Below, piece after piece: positions 25,738 to 34,476 of a stretch of DNA of 64,000 bases; position 1 is the first letter of the stretch; each line of letters begins with the position of its first letter. A model generated the notes under the pieces. The model saw only the letters and a program-made list of their open reading frames with translations. It was not told the origin of the DNA and ran no database searches. The position numbers and the translations under genes are program-made. Origin of the DNA: Shewanella sp. MTB7. GTDB lineage: Bacteria > Pseudomonadota > Gammaproteobacteria > Enterobacterales > Shewanellaceae. The DNA is taken from the NCBI RefSeq assembly GCF_027571385.1, contig NZ_CP085636.1, positions 3,533,501 to 3,597,500 of the forward strand, given 5' to 3'.

Positions 25738-28700
25738 ATGTCCGTTAAAGCCAAAAAAGCGATAATGTTTAGTCAAATGTATCGCCAACTTCCTCGGTAT
25801 CAACAATATTTAAGTATCGTTTTAGTGGTTTATCTCTCCTTTATTATCCTACTCGGGGTAATCATTCCCTACATTGCCTTGCAACAGATCCCTACTCAGC
25901 TAAGTTCTTTGACAAAAAGGCCTGTCAACTTAGCTGATGTGTCAATTAATCCATTTAATCTGCACGTTTCATTAACGGATCTGCACCTCTTTGAAGAAGA
26001 TAAAACAAACTTTACCGGATTTACTGAACTCAGCTTTGAATTCAGCTTTTGGCACTCCCTTGCTAATGGCGCTATAAGTGTCAAGGATGTCACATTAACT
26101 CGCCCTTACCTGCTAGCCGAACGATTAAGTCAAAATGAGGGGGCTAAATTTAATTTCTCTGATATCATCAATGAACTAACGAAAAAGAGAACACAGCCAA
26201 GCACTGTCGAAACGACTCCCTCTGCACTCCCCCATATCATGGTAGATAAGTTAGCCATTGTCAGTGCTAGCGTTAAGTACACTGACATCCTAACGGATAG
26301 CCAATTAAACTACCCTGATATCAATCTTAGTATCAAAGGTTTTGACACATTAAAAGAGATAAATAGCCAACAAGATGCGTCGAATCGATTTTCAATCCGT
26401 TTACGGGGCAAAAATGGAGGCGAGATAGCCACTCAAGGTCAACTTCAACTATCACCATTAAACGTCATTGGTGCCGTACAGTTAAATGCTATCGATTTAC
26501 CAGATTTTTGGTCATTTATCGCTGAAGAATTTCAAGCTCATTTAGACTCAGGAAAATTTGATTTCAGCACTGAATTTGCATTATTAAGCAAACCTGATTC
26601 AATCGAACATCCAATTGAACTCACGACCAGTAATGGGCAATTTGCACTAAGAGATATAATTTTTACTCATGACAAGCGTTCTTTACTCTCCTTACCACTA
26701 TTTTCCGCCGAGAATATAACCTTAGACCTTAGCCATAAGCTGGTAAAAGTCTCACGCCTTTATAGTGAAAACTTTACCTTAGTTAGCCGAATTACAGCGG
26801 ATGGACTCGATCTTGTCCCGCTTTTCATGCCTAACGTCATCTCGACTCAGGTAACTAAACAGACACAAAAGCAGGCAACACAGCACATAGCTCCAAAAAA
26901 AATCAACAGTGAAGATACACCAGCAAGTGTTAAACCGGTGCTTCCTGAGACTGATAAGCCAGCGGCTAAGACTGAACAATTGTGGTCAGTGATTGTCGAT
27001 AAGGTTGAACTAAAAGATTTCGATATCAAGGTCAATGAAAGCTTAGTGTCGAACGACACTTTGTGGCAGATTGCACCACTCAACCTTGTGACAAGTAAAG
27101 TCTACTCTGATCTACGTGATCCAGTACAATACAAACTCGATTTTTCCATCAATGATCAAGGCAAGTTTGAGTCTAACGGAGAGCTAGATCTTAAGCTGCA
27201 ACAAATAGACAGTACGGTTCAACTCACTGATTTCTCGTTACCACAGCTACAAGCTTATCTGGCTCCTTATCTGAACGTCAGCCTTGAACAAGGGGAGTTA
27301 AGTATTGAAGGGCAAGTAAAAGCCAGTTCAATCGATGACATTCTCTTTGTTGGCAACGGTGCCATAGAAGAGCTATTAATCAAGGATAATGTACAGAATA
27401 AGACGCTATTAAAATGGCAATCGATGGCGTTAAGCCAGATTAATTTAGATCAAAACCAGCACCTGTTATCGATCGATGCAATAGACTTTGTTAAACCCTA
27501 CAGCCGACTGATCATTGCAGAGGACAAAAGCACCAATATAGGAGGCTTACTGATTGCGCAGCCTAAGAGCAACGAAAAGCAAGCTCTGGTAACGACACTC
27601 GATAAGCCTGAAACAGATGAGCTCCAACTCGTTATCGGTAAACTCAGTTTTAGCAAAGGGTCTACCTTCTTCGCTGATAACTCACTTACCCCAAATTTTG
27701 CCGCCAGTATTGAGCAATTAGAAGGGGAGATAAGTCAACTTTCCTCAATATCAACCACTCCTGCCAAGGTTGATATCAAGGGAAAGATAGATAAATATGC
27801 ACCGGTCACCCTCAAAGGAGAGGTAAATCCATTAATGGAGATGCCTTACCTGGATTTAGCCCTTGAATTTGCACATGTCGAGCTGACCTCAGTTAATCCA
27901 TATTCAGGTACTTATGCTGGTTACTATATTGAAAAGGGCCAGCTCTCCTTAGATCTTAATTATCAATTAAAGGATAATCAGTTACAGGGCAGTAACCACA
28001 TGGTAGTAGACCAGCTCACTTTGGGAGAACCTAGCGATAGTAGCTTAGCCACTAGCCTACCCGTCACGCTAGCCATCGCTCTACTACAGGATAGGCACGG
28101 TGTTATCGATCTTGGACTTGAAGTATCAGGAGACCTCAGTTCACCAACGTTTAGCTTCGGCAGCATTATTTTAAACGCCTTTACCAATGTGATAACTAAA
28201 ACCGTCACAGCCCCTTTCAGTCTACTTTCAGGGTTATTTGGAGATGATGAATCTCTGAATCGTATAGAGTTTGAGCCGGGTTTAGCTGTGATTAGCGATA
28301 TAGAAGCATCTAAGCTCAGCACACTAACTAACGCACTAATAGAAAGGCCAAAGTTGACCTTAAATATTAAAGGGGCAATAGAGCTAGTTAATGACACCCG
28401 TGAATTTAAATCTTTAATACTAAGGAAAAAACTCGCTAAAATAAGTAAGGTTGAACTCAACGCAGTACCAAGGTCATTGACGGCAAATAATTTTCCCACC
28501 CAAGGCCCTTTATCACAAGCCCTTATCTCTCTTTTCGAGAGTGACGTTGGCGGTATCGCCAATGATATCAAAGTACAAATAATGGCAGAAAATAAACAAA
28601 ATGAGAGTTTGATAAATAAAGAATCAATAAACACTCAATGGCATATCGCCCTGTACAATCAAGTACTAAACCACCAGCAGGTCAATGAACAGATGCTAGG

Positions 28701-28848
28701 GAATTTAGCCAGTGAGCGAGCCTTAGCCGTTAAGGCTCATCTTGTGGATACCAATAAGCTGCCTCCTTCACGGATCTTCTTACTCGATAGTCGTATTGAT
28801 ATTAACCAAGGCGCAGAAGAAGCAATCTTGACCTTAGGCGCAGAATAA
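25738..28848 (+). CDS. DUF748 / AsmA-like large envelope protein
   Basis: A 1036-residue protein with one N-terminal membrane anchor (about 25-48: YLSIVLVVYLSFIILLGVII) and a very long periplasmic part rich in beta-strand-like repeats (GEIATQGQLQLSPLNVIG, DIKGKIDKYAPVTLKGEVNP, LSLDLNYQLKDNQLQGSNHM). These are typical of DUF748, which belongs to the AsmA/TamB-like group of proteins thought to bridge the envelope and move phospholipids. Start chosen at 25738, with AAGGTAAGT before it. It is divergent from the ferredoxin gene. A lipid-transfer role is inference from the superfamily. Confidence 0.82.
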   Translation: MSVKAKKAIMFSQMYRQLPRYQQYLSIVLVVYLSFIILLGVIIPYIALQQIPTQLSSLTKRPVNLADVSINPFNLHVSLTDLHLFEEDKTNFTGFTELSFEFSFWHSLANGAISVKDVTLTRPYLLAERLSQNEGAKFNFSDIINELTKKRTQPSTVETTPSALPHIMVDKLAIVSASVKYTDILTDSQLNYPDINLSIKGFDTLKEINSQQDASNRFSIRLRGKNGGEIATQGQLQLSPLNVIGAVQLNAIDLPDFWSFIAEEFQAHLDSGKFDFSTEFALLSKPDSIEHPIELTTSNGQFALRDIIFTHDKRSLLSLPLFSAENITLDLSHKLVKVSRLYSENFTLVSRITADGLDLVPLFMPNVISTQVTKQTQKQATQHIAPKKINSEDTPASVKPVLPETDKPAAKTEQLWSVIVDKVELKDFDIKVNESLVSNDTLWQIAPLNLVTSKVYSDLRDPVQYKLDFSINDQGKFESNGELDLKLQQIDSTVQLTDFSLPQLQAYLAPYLNVSLEQGELSIEGQVKASSIDDILFVGNGAIEELLIKDNVQNKTLLKWQSMALSQINLDQNQHLLSIDAIDFVKPYSRLIIAEDKSTNIGGLLIAQPKSNEKQALVTTLDKPETDELQLVIGKLSFSKGSTFFADNSLTPNFAASIEQLEGEISQLSSISTTPAKVDIKGKIDKYAPVTLKGEVNPLMEMPYLDLALEFAHVELTSVNPYSGTYAGYYIEKGQLSLDLNYQLKDNQLQGSNHMVVDQLTLGEPSDSSLATSLPVTLAIALLQDRHGVIDLGLEVSGDLSSPTFSFGSIILNAFTNVITKTVTAPFSLLSGLFGDDESLNRIEFEPGLAVISDIEASKLSTLTNALIERPKLTLNIKGAIELVNDTREFKSLILRKKLAKISKVELNAVPRSLTANNFPTQGPLSQALISLFESDVGGIANDIKVQIMAENKQNESLINKESINTQWHIALYNQVLNHQQVNEQMLGNLASERALAVKAHLVDTNKLPPSRIFLLDSRIDINQGAEEAILTLGAE

Positions 28849-28912
28849 GCGTTTAATCTTGCTCTTGCATGGGTTACACTCTGGCCGATTTCGATTCTAT
28901 CAGAGGTAATCC

Positions 28913-29269
28913 ATGTTTATTGTTCGTTGGTTTTTAGGTCGCATAATCTTACTGCTCAACTTTATCTTCACACCGAAGAAGTATAAACGTCCTTTGGATG
29001 AACAATCAGTGATAGATACAGCGACTCAGCAGTTAGCTCTATATCAATATAAAGCCTGTCCCTTTTGCGTAAAAGTTCGCCGTGCAATGCGCAGACAAGG
29101 TTTAAACATCGCAACCTTAGATGCTAAGCAAGATCCTCATAAAAGCACGCTAGTGGCTCAAGGTGGGCAGGCAAAAGTGCCATGCTTGCGTATCGAAGAA
29201 AATGGTGAAATCCGTTGGATGTACGAATCTTCAGATATTATCAACTATCTGGATAAACGATTTGCGTAA
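28913..29269 (+). CDS. glutaredoxin-like protein with N-terminal membrane anchor
   Basis: A 118-residue protein: a short hydrophobic N-terminus (about 3-19: IVRWFLGRIILLLNFIF) followed by a glutaredoxin/GST-N thioredoxin fold with active site CPFC (YQYKACPFCVKVRRAM), cis-Pro in KVPCLRI and the glutathione-binding ESSDIINYL. It should act in thiol-disulfide exchange at the inner membrane. AGAGGTAATCC precedes the ATG. It follows the DUF748 gene by 64 bp on the same strand, so co-transcription is possible. Confidence 0.85.
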   Translation: MFIVRWFLGRIILLLNFIFTPKKYKRPLDEQSVIDTATQQLALYQYKACPFCVKVRRAMRRQGLNIATLDAKQDPHKSTLVAQGGQAKVPCLRIEENGEIRWMYESSDIINYLDKRFA

Positions 29270-29283
29270 CAAACACTTAAATT

Positions 29284-29317
29284 AAACAAAAAGCGACCTA
29301 ACGATCGCTTTTTGTTT
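29284..29317. terminator. bidirectional terminator
   Basis: AAACAAAAAGCGA/TCGCTTTTTGTTT: a perfect 13-pair stem with an eight-base loop; serves the glutaredoxin-like gene and faces a gene remnant from the right. Confidence 0.85.
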
Positions 29318-29331
29318 AAAGTAAACACTGG

Positions 29332-29440
29332 CTAATCTTCAGCCATCATACCTTTGAACACCCGATCCTGATAACTCACCAAGCCTAGTATTTTACCATT
29401 TTCAATCACTGGCGCTTTTGAAGCCCCGAACGGTTCAAAT
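29332..29440 (-). pseudogene. 3' remnant of a CBS-domain protein gene
   Basis: On the minus strand a frame of about 34 codons ends in TAG at 29332-29334. It encodes a recognisable CBS half-motif: GASKAPVIENGKILGLVS followed by YQDRVFKGMMAED. Upstream in the same frame the similarity is lost and a stop occurs near 29500; a neighbouring frame reads LVTAIDYLNRSG, which also fits a CBS helix, suggesting an old frameshift. No start codon with a ribosome site was found. The original gene is mostly deleted. Confidence 0.55.
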
Positions 29441-29664
29441 AGTCGATAGCAGTAACTAAACACGCAAGAATCATAAAAATAGAGCAAAGAGACCAATCAT
29501 TAATTCTCTGCGTACTCATACAGCGTTCAATTGGCCAGTGAATCTAAGTTAATTGTGAGTTATGCTGCAGTAACTATATAGGCAATGTCGTGGTTAAATA
29601 CGCTGTTCTAGTTTCAGCAATGCTCTAACACACAAGGATTACGACCAACATAATAAGAAAATAT

Positions 29665-30117
29665 ATGCTTAATTATAAAATAGCCATTTTACTTTCATTC
29701 ACACTCATGAGTGCCTGCGCGAGCAAGAAAATCGATCCCAGTGATTTCAATCTTGATGTGAAAGACCGCTTCAGTACAAACATTAAAGGTGATGGTATTA
29801 AGCTTTTCACCTATAAAGCCCAACTTGCCACTTTGGATGACTCAGACATTCTACTGCCCCACAAAGAACGTGTTGATCAAGCTAAACGAGCACGTTCTGA
29901 TAAACGTTATACACAACCAGATCTTAATGACTGGACCCAACAAATAGAGTTAGGCCTCTCAAAGACCTTAGACATGACAGGTTTTTGCCGAGAAGGCTTT
30001 ATGGAGCTAAGCCGAATTATTGAAGTGGGAAGAGCTGAGATCCGTGGTGAATGTAACGAAGGAGCCACCGAAGCAGATAAGCAAAAACTCTCTGCAACTA
30101 AACAGAACTCAGGTTAA
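29665..30117 (+). CDS. conserved-type hypothetical lipoprotein
   Basis: A 150-residue protein with a lipoprotein signal peptide and lipobox LMSAC (Cys18). After the cysteine, the mature part is hydrophilic with no family I recognise; features include FTYKAQLATLDD and MTGFCREGFMELSRIIEVGRAEIRGECNEG, which carries two cysteines that could pair in the periplasm. The ribosome site is weak. The gene stands alone between a CBS remnant and a DUF2986 gene. Confidence 0.75.
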   Translation: MLNYKIAILLSFTLMSACASKKIDPSDFNLDVKDRFSTNIKGDGIKLFTYKAQLATLDDSDILLPHKERVDQAKRARSDKRYTQPDLNDWTQQIELGLSKTLDMTGFCREGFMELSRIIEVGRAEIRGECNEGATEADKQKLSATKQNSG

Positions 30118-30235
30118 CACACAAGAAAATGCATATTTTATGGCTTGCAGTAACAGATTGAGTTAAAATCCGCACCCAGTTTACAATCTGCTGCATAATA
30201 GCGGCAGATTTATGCAGCATTTTGGTAGAGAGTTT

Positions 30236-30472
30236 ATGAACAGAAAACAGAAAATGATTAAGATGACGGCGAAACGTGCCAAGGCTCGCTTGAACAAACA
30301 TACAGCTCCTACAATCAAAAAGTATGTATCTAAGGGTGATCGTGCTAAAGCACTAGCTCAAGAGCAAGCAGAAGCCGCACTATCAAGTAACAAGCCTAAC
30401 GACGAAGTGCGAAGTGATGCCGAAGAGACTCAAGATATTAATATTGAGTCAAGCGATACAACCCAAGCTTAG
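30236..30472 (+). CDS. DUF2986 family small basic protein
   Basis: A 78-residue protein of unknown function. The Lys/Arg-rich N-terminus MNRKQKMIKMTAKRAKARLN and the segment KYVSKGDRAKALAQEQAEA fit DUF2986, a family of short proteins in marine gammaproteobacteria. The C-terminus is acidic (SDAEETQDINIESSD). The ATG at 30236 has GAGAG three bases upstream and matches the family start; the eight-codon upstream extension does not. Confidence 0.78.
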   Translation: MNRKQKMIKMTAKRAKARLNKHTAPTIKKYVSKGDRAKALAQEQAEAALSSNKPNDEVRSDAEETQDINIESSDTTQA

Positions 30473-30493
30473 CCACTGGTTTGCTAAAGTGAA

Positions 30494-30522
30494 TAAAAAA
30501 GAGAGCTTGGCTCTCTTTTTTA
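30494..30522. terminator. bidirectional terminator
   Basis: AAAAAAGAGAGCTTGGCTCTCTTTTTTA: stem GAGAGC/GCTCTC with A and T tracts, between DUF2986 and the convergent MATE gene. Confidence 0.88.
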
Positions 30523-30543
30523 TTCACAAACTTTAAATAGAAA

Positions 30544-32049
30544 TCAGCTCATTTTATCGTTAGATGGCGTAGTGAAGCGTCCCTCTTCTCTACTTACTTC
30601 ACCGTCTTGCTCTTCAGTCAACTGTGCCATCTGAGCACATGACGATGAAAGTGGATTTGTACTATTTGGGCTTAACTCAGTATCAAGCACCTCATTATTA
30701 TCACTTAAAGGCGATGGTGCTAACGTTGTTACCTTCACTCTTTCAACTAAGCGGAATGCAGTATAAACACCGAAAATGGCAAAGATGATAGCACCAATTA
30801 CTTGTCCCACCAGTACCCCATAAACACCGCCCCACTGTGCACCAAAGTAAACAAATGGAATCGTCCCTACCGTCGCTTTACCAATATTAAAGAACGTTGA
30901 ATACTTGGGCTTACCTAAGTTATTAAATGAAGCATTGGCGACAAATAGTGCACCAGAGAAAACAAAGAACACGGCGATATAAGTACAGAAGAATCTAATA
31001 ATCTTCGCGCTATCTCCCTTCAGGTCAAATATCGAGATTATCTGATCTTGAAGCAACATTAAGATCAAAGAAACACCAATGACATACAGGGTACAAAACT
31101 GCAGCGCCTTCATTAAACTCTCTTTTACACGGCCAAATTCATGGGCTCCATAGTTCTGACCGATAATGGGACCTACCGCGCCAGATAATGCAAATATCAT
31201 CCCAAAGCAGACCGGGATTAATCGGCCTAATACTGCCCATCCAGCAACATAGCCATCCCCAAAATCTGCAATGGTACGAGTCACAACAGCATTACCAATA
31301 GGCGTGGCTACATTGGTTAATATAGCTGGACCTGCAATAGCAAAAATAGTATTAAGATCGGTTTTAAAGCTTTGAAACTCAAACTGACCAAACAGTTTAT
31401 GTTTTACTATCACCCCTCGCGCCGCAATAATGAAGACACCTGCTCGAGCCAATACAGAAGCCACTGCAGCTCCCTCTATACCCATCCCTAATGCAAAAAT
31501 AAAAATAGGATCGAACACTAAATTTATCCCCCCTCCTGCTAAGGTTGACATCATGGATAACTTGGCATCTCCCACAGCTCTAAGTGCAGCACCGAGTGCC
31601 ATTGCAAGACAGATAAGCGGCAAAGAAGGCACTAAAATATAGAGATAACCTGAAGCCAGCTCCGCTGTGTGTCCGGTAGCCCCCACTAAAGCAAGCAACT
31701 CAGGAATGAAGAAAGTGACTATGGCTGACACCAATATCGATATCAATAGCGTCACTACTGCACTGTTTAGCAGCAGTCGCTTGGCCACATCCATCTGTTT
31801 AGCGCCAATAGCCCGTGAAACCAGAGCACCAAGTGCAATCGATAAACCAATACCAATTGAAGTCGTAAAAAAAGAGATAGTACCAGCATAACCTATGGCA
31901 GCAGCAAGCTCCTGCTCACCAAGCAGGCTCAAGAAGAAAATATCAATCAAATCGACCACAAATAATGCCGAAATACCGACAGCGGCAGTTGAACTCATCA
32001 CTAGGATGTGACGCATTATCGAACCTTGAACAAATTTAGCTGTGGTCAT
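30544..32049 (-). CDS. MATE-family efflux transporter
   Basis: A 501-residue inner-membrane protein with about 12 membrane segments, belonging to the multidrug and toxin extrusion (MATE/NorM/DinF) superfamily. Typical segments are DIFFLSLLGEQELAAAIGYAG, the second-half repeat AVVTRTIADFGDGYVAGWAV and GPIIGQNYGAHEFGRVKESL. The last 50 residues form an unusual hydrophilic Ser/Glu-rich tail (STNPLSSSCAQMAQLTEEQD) not needed for the fold. Likely Na+- or H+-coupled export; substrate unknown. GGATAGAG precedes the ATG. Confidence 0.9.
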   Translation of the reverse strand: MTTAKFVQGSIMRHILVMSSTAAVGISALFVVDLIDIFFLSLLGEQELAAAIGYAGTISFFTTSIGIGLSIALGALVSRAIGAKQMDVAKRLLLNSAVVTLLISILVSAIVTFFIPELLALVGATGHTAELASGYLYILVPSLPLICLAMALGAALRAVGDAKLSMMSTLAGGGINLVFDPIFIFALGMGIEGAAVASVLARAGVFIIAARGVIVKHKLFGQFEFQSFKTDLNTIFAIAGPAILTNVATPIGNAVVTRTIADFGDGYVAGWAVLGRLIPVCFGMIFALSGAVGPIIGQNYGAHEFGRVKESLMKALQFCTLYVIGVSLILMLLQDQIISIFDLKGDSAKIIRFFCTYIAVFFVFSGALFVANASFNNLGKPKYSTFFNIGKATVGTIPFVYFGAQWGGVYGVLVGQVIGAIIFAIFGVYTAFRLVERVKVTTLAPSPLSDNNEVLDTELSPNSTNPLSSSCAQMAQLTEEQDGEVSREEGRFTTPSNDKMS

Positions 32050-32086
32050 CTCTATCCTTGTTCTTATCTATTAGTTTTTGTAGGTA

Positions 32087-32926
32087 CTATATTTTTACTT
32101 CCAACTCACTTCCACAGCTATCACAGAAATCTGCATTGTTTTCATGGCCTGTTTTTAAGCAGTTACTGCAGCGACGATTGTCTTTACTGCGTCCCATCTC
32201 TTGTGAGATTTCTGCCGTTAGGATACCTGTAGGTATAGCGATAATCGAATAACCTATCAACATAGTGAATGCAGCAATCGCTTGACCTAAGCTGGTCTTC
32301 GGGGTGATATCCCCATACCCCACCGTTGTGATTGTCACTATGGTCCAGTAAATAGACTTAGGGATCGAAGTGAAGCCATTAGCAGGCCCTTCGACCGAAT
32401 ACATTATCGCACCTAATACCATAACAATAAGACTGACAGAAAAAAAGAAGATAAACACCTTACGACTAGACTGAAACATAGCCCTAAGCAATACATTACC
32501 TTCACTAAGATAGCGTATTAATTTAAGTACTCGGAAAATTCTAAATAGTCGCAAGACACGGATCACCAAAGTAAAATTCGCCCCTGGGAAAAACAAAGCC
32601 AAATAACTAGGCAGAATAGACAGCAGATCAACGACGCCATAGAAACTTCTTACATACTGAATAGGTTGAGCCGAACAATAGAGTCGCAGTAGATACTCAA
32701 TGGTGAATATAATGGTAAAACACCACTCTAATACTCTTATTAACTCCCCATACTCGTTATGTAAAGCCGCGATTGTATCAAGAAGTACTAAAGTGACACT
32801 CAGGATAATACAAACAATTAACCCAATATCAAAGTAGCGACCTAGACGAGTATCTGTACCGAATATGATCCTCCTAAGCTTGAGTCTTATTGTGTTATCC
32901 AGATTGACTTGCTTGTCTTGTTGCAT
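32087..32926 (-). CDS. voltage-gated potassium-channel-like ion transporter with zinc ribbon
   Basis: A 279-residue six-membrane-segment channel subunit. The S4 segment carries regularly spaced arginines (VIRVLRLFRIFRVLKLIRY, about 121-139) and the pore has the K+ selectivity filter TVGYGD (201-206). The C-terminus has a predicted zinc ribbon, C253-x2-C256...C268-x2-C271 (CSNCLKTG...CDSCG), which is not part of the standard channel. It should form a tetrameric voltage-sensitive K+ pore in the inner membrane. The ribosome site is weak. It lies 37 bp upstream of the MATE gene on the same strand, so the two could be co-transcribed. Confidence 0.88.
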   Translation of the reverse strand: MQQDKQVNLDNTIRLKLRRIIFGTDTRLGRYFDIGLIVCIILSVTLVLLDTIAALHNEYGELIRVLEWCFTIIFTIEYLLRLYCSAQPIQYVRSFYGVVDLLSILPSYLALFFPGANFTLVIRVLRLFRIFRVLKLIRYLSEGNVLLRAMFQSSRKVFIFFFSVSLIVMVLGAIMYSVEGPANGFTSIPKSIYWTIVTITTVGYGDITPKTSLGQAIAAFTMLIGYSIIAIPTGILTAEISQEMGRSKDNRRCSNCLKTGHENNADFCDSCGSELEVKI

Positions 32927-33074
32927 GAGAACTCACTTACCTAACATTTATACTGCACATTTTGTCACTATCATACCAATGTGAGTATTTCAGTCATACC
33001 TAAAATTCGATTTAGAGGCCATACTTAAGGTACTATAAATATCCCTAAGCCCGCTTATTGAGTCTTATCACCAT

Positions 33075-33614
33075 ATGCATAAAATTGTCACCTTTTTAAC
33101 GTTTATCGTTTGCATGAGTTTACCTCCACTTTGCAATGCTACGAGTTCGATGCAAAATTCTCCTAGCAGCTCTGGTACACCTACCTTAGGGAGAATAGAT
33201 CTTGTGGTCGTGACCAAATCTACTTCAAAAATGGCATTAATGCGTAATGGTAAAATCATGCGCCAATACCGTATCGCTTTAGGCGACCGGCCAGAGGGGC
33301 ATAAACTTAAAGAGGGCGATCAAAGAACCCCAGAGGGACGGTATATTTTAGATTATAAGAAGTCTAACAGTGCCTATTACCGTGCGATCCATATCTCATA
33401 CCCTAACGATGAAGATAAGTTAAGAGCCAGCGCATTAGGCATTAGCCCAGGCGGGCAAATCATGATCCACGGACAAAACCCCAACTCATCGCTAACACCA
33501 CAAGAAGCACAAAAGTTTAATTGGACTAACGGTTGTATCGCTATCACTAACAAACAGATGGATGAACTTTGGGCCTCAATTGAACCTGGAACCCCGATTG
33601 AGATCTGGCCTTAA
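33075..33614 (+). CDS. L,D-transpeptidase (YkuD) family protein
   Basis: A 179-residue exported protein with a signal peptide (about 1-22, ending CNA). The YkuD catalytic domain shows MIHGQNPN (His132) and NWTNGCIAI (Cys154), the conserved His and nucleophilic Cys. Such enzymes make 3-3 peptidoglycan cross-links or attach proteins to peptidoglycan in the periplasm. It is divergent from the channel gene. The product is compact, with no LysM or other wall-binding domain. Confidence 0.9.
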   Translation: MHKIVTFLTFIVCMSLPPLCNATSSMQNSPSSSGTPTLGRIDLVVVTKSTSKMALMRNGKIMRQYRIALGDRPEGHKLKEGDQRTPEGRYILDYKKSNSAYYRAIHISYPNDEDKLRASALGISPGGQIMIHGQNPNSSLTPQEAQKFNWTNGCIAITNKQMDELWASIEPGTPIEIWP

Positions 33615-33706
33615 ATACCCAAAACTAAACCATTAGTCTCTTGATTCTATCGACTATTTTTGCTGATATAGCGATGTTAACTCACTTGTAATAAAGAACT
33701 TAAAAA

Positions 33707-34291
33707 ATGACCAATACGCTCACCCTAGCAAGCTTACAAAAAACCTGGCCTGACTTTTCTCGTGATATTCACCATTTTTTAGAGGAACTTGGCTTAGATT
33801 ATTTAGGACTTGAGTGCGATCATTGTGCGCTGAGAGTAAACAGCTTTTTTGTGGCAGAGACGCTTACTGAAGCGTTTTGCTCTGATGGTACTATTATCTC
33901 AAATAATATTATTAATGGCCGTCCTATCTTAATCATCGAACTCAACACACCTTTACAGTTAGCTGACTTCAAAATCGATTGTATCGAACTTCCTTATCCA
34001 GGCTGTAAACACTATCCAGTCGAAGGTTGGGAACACATCGAATTGGTACTCCCCTGTCCGGCCACCAGCTGTGACGAGCTAACTAAAGCGCTCATTAAGA
34101 AAGTGCCACATTTAGCGGGTGTTATTGAAAATAAAACAGCAATAAAGGTTAAATTAAGCTCACCATCAGGTGAACATGAGCGTCTTGCAAACCCTACCAT
34201 AGCCTTCAAAAAGGGCAATCTCTGCATTAAGATTCATCCACACGGGATTAAAGAAGTGATTGAATCAGAATGTAACAATACTGCTCTGTAG
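33707..34291 (+). CDS. YecM family protein (VOC-like fold)
   Basis: A 194-residue protein matching YecM, a conserved gammaproteobacterial family with a glyoxalase-like metal-binding fold and unknown reaction. Signature stretches are LGLDYLGLECDHCALRVNS, NGRPILIIELNTPL and the metal-ligand region YPVEGWEHIELVLP. AAAGAACTTAAAAA precedes the ATG. Monocistronic, followed by a long perfect inverted repeat. Confidence 0.85.
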   Translation: MTNTLTLASLQKTWPDFSRDIHHFLEELGLDYLGLECDHCALRVNSFFVAETLTEAFCSDGTIISNNIINGRPILIIELNTPLQLADFKIDCIELPYPGCKHYPVEGWEHIELVLPCPATSCDELTKALIKKVPHLAGVIENKTAIKVKLSSPSGEHERLANPTIAFKKGNLCIKIHPHGIKEVIESECNNTAL

Positions 34292-34313
34292 CATTAGCAT
34301 CTTGATCATTGCA

Positions 34314-34344
34314 TTTAGTCTTTCGCTCGAAGCGAAAGACTAAA
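34314..34344. terminator. perfect inverted repeat downstream of yecM-like gene
   Basis: TTTAGTCTTTCGCT-CGA-AGCGAAAGACTAAA: a 14-pair stem without mismatch and a three-base loop. There is no following T tract on either strand. It could be a factor-dependent or stem-only terminator, a protein-binding palindrome or a small mobile hairpin. Confidence 0.55.
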
Positions 34345-34476
34345 TGGATTCAGGAGCTTGAGTCGCTCATGGAGCGGTTACCAAGAAGCTTTATTGATCT
34401 TGCTTAAATTATTACACGATTTTGAACAGTAACAGATACTCGTAAAGGCTATCTCACTGCATTAAACGACAAGACT

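Noticed and set aside
27978..28634. 218-codon minus-strand ORF inside the DUF748 gene
   Set aside because: Antisense shadow; no ribosome site and the plus-strand frame has clear family structure.
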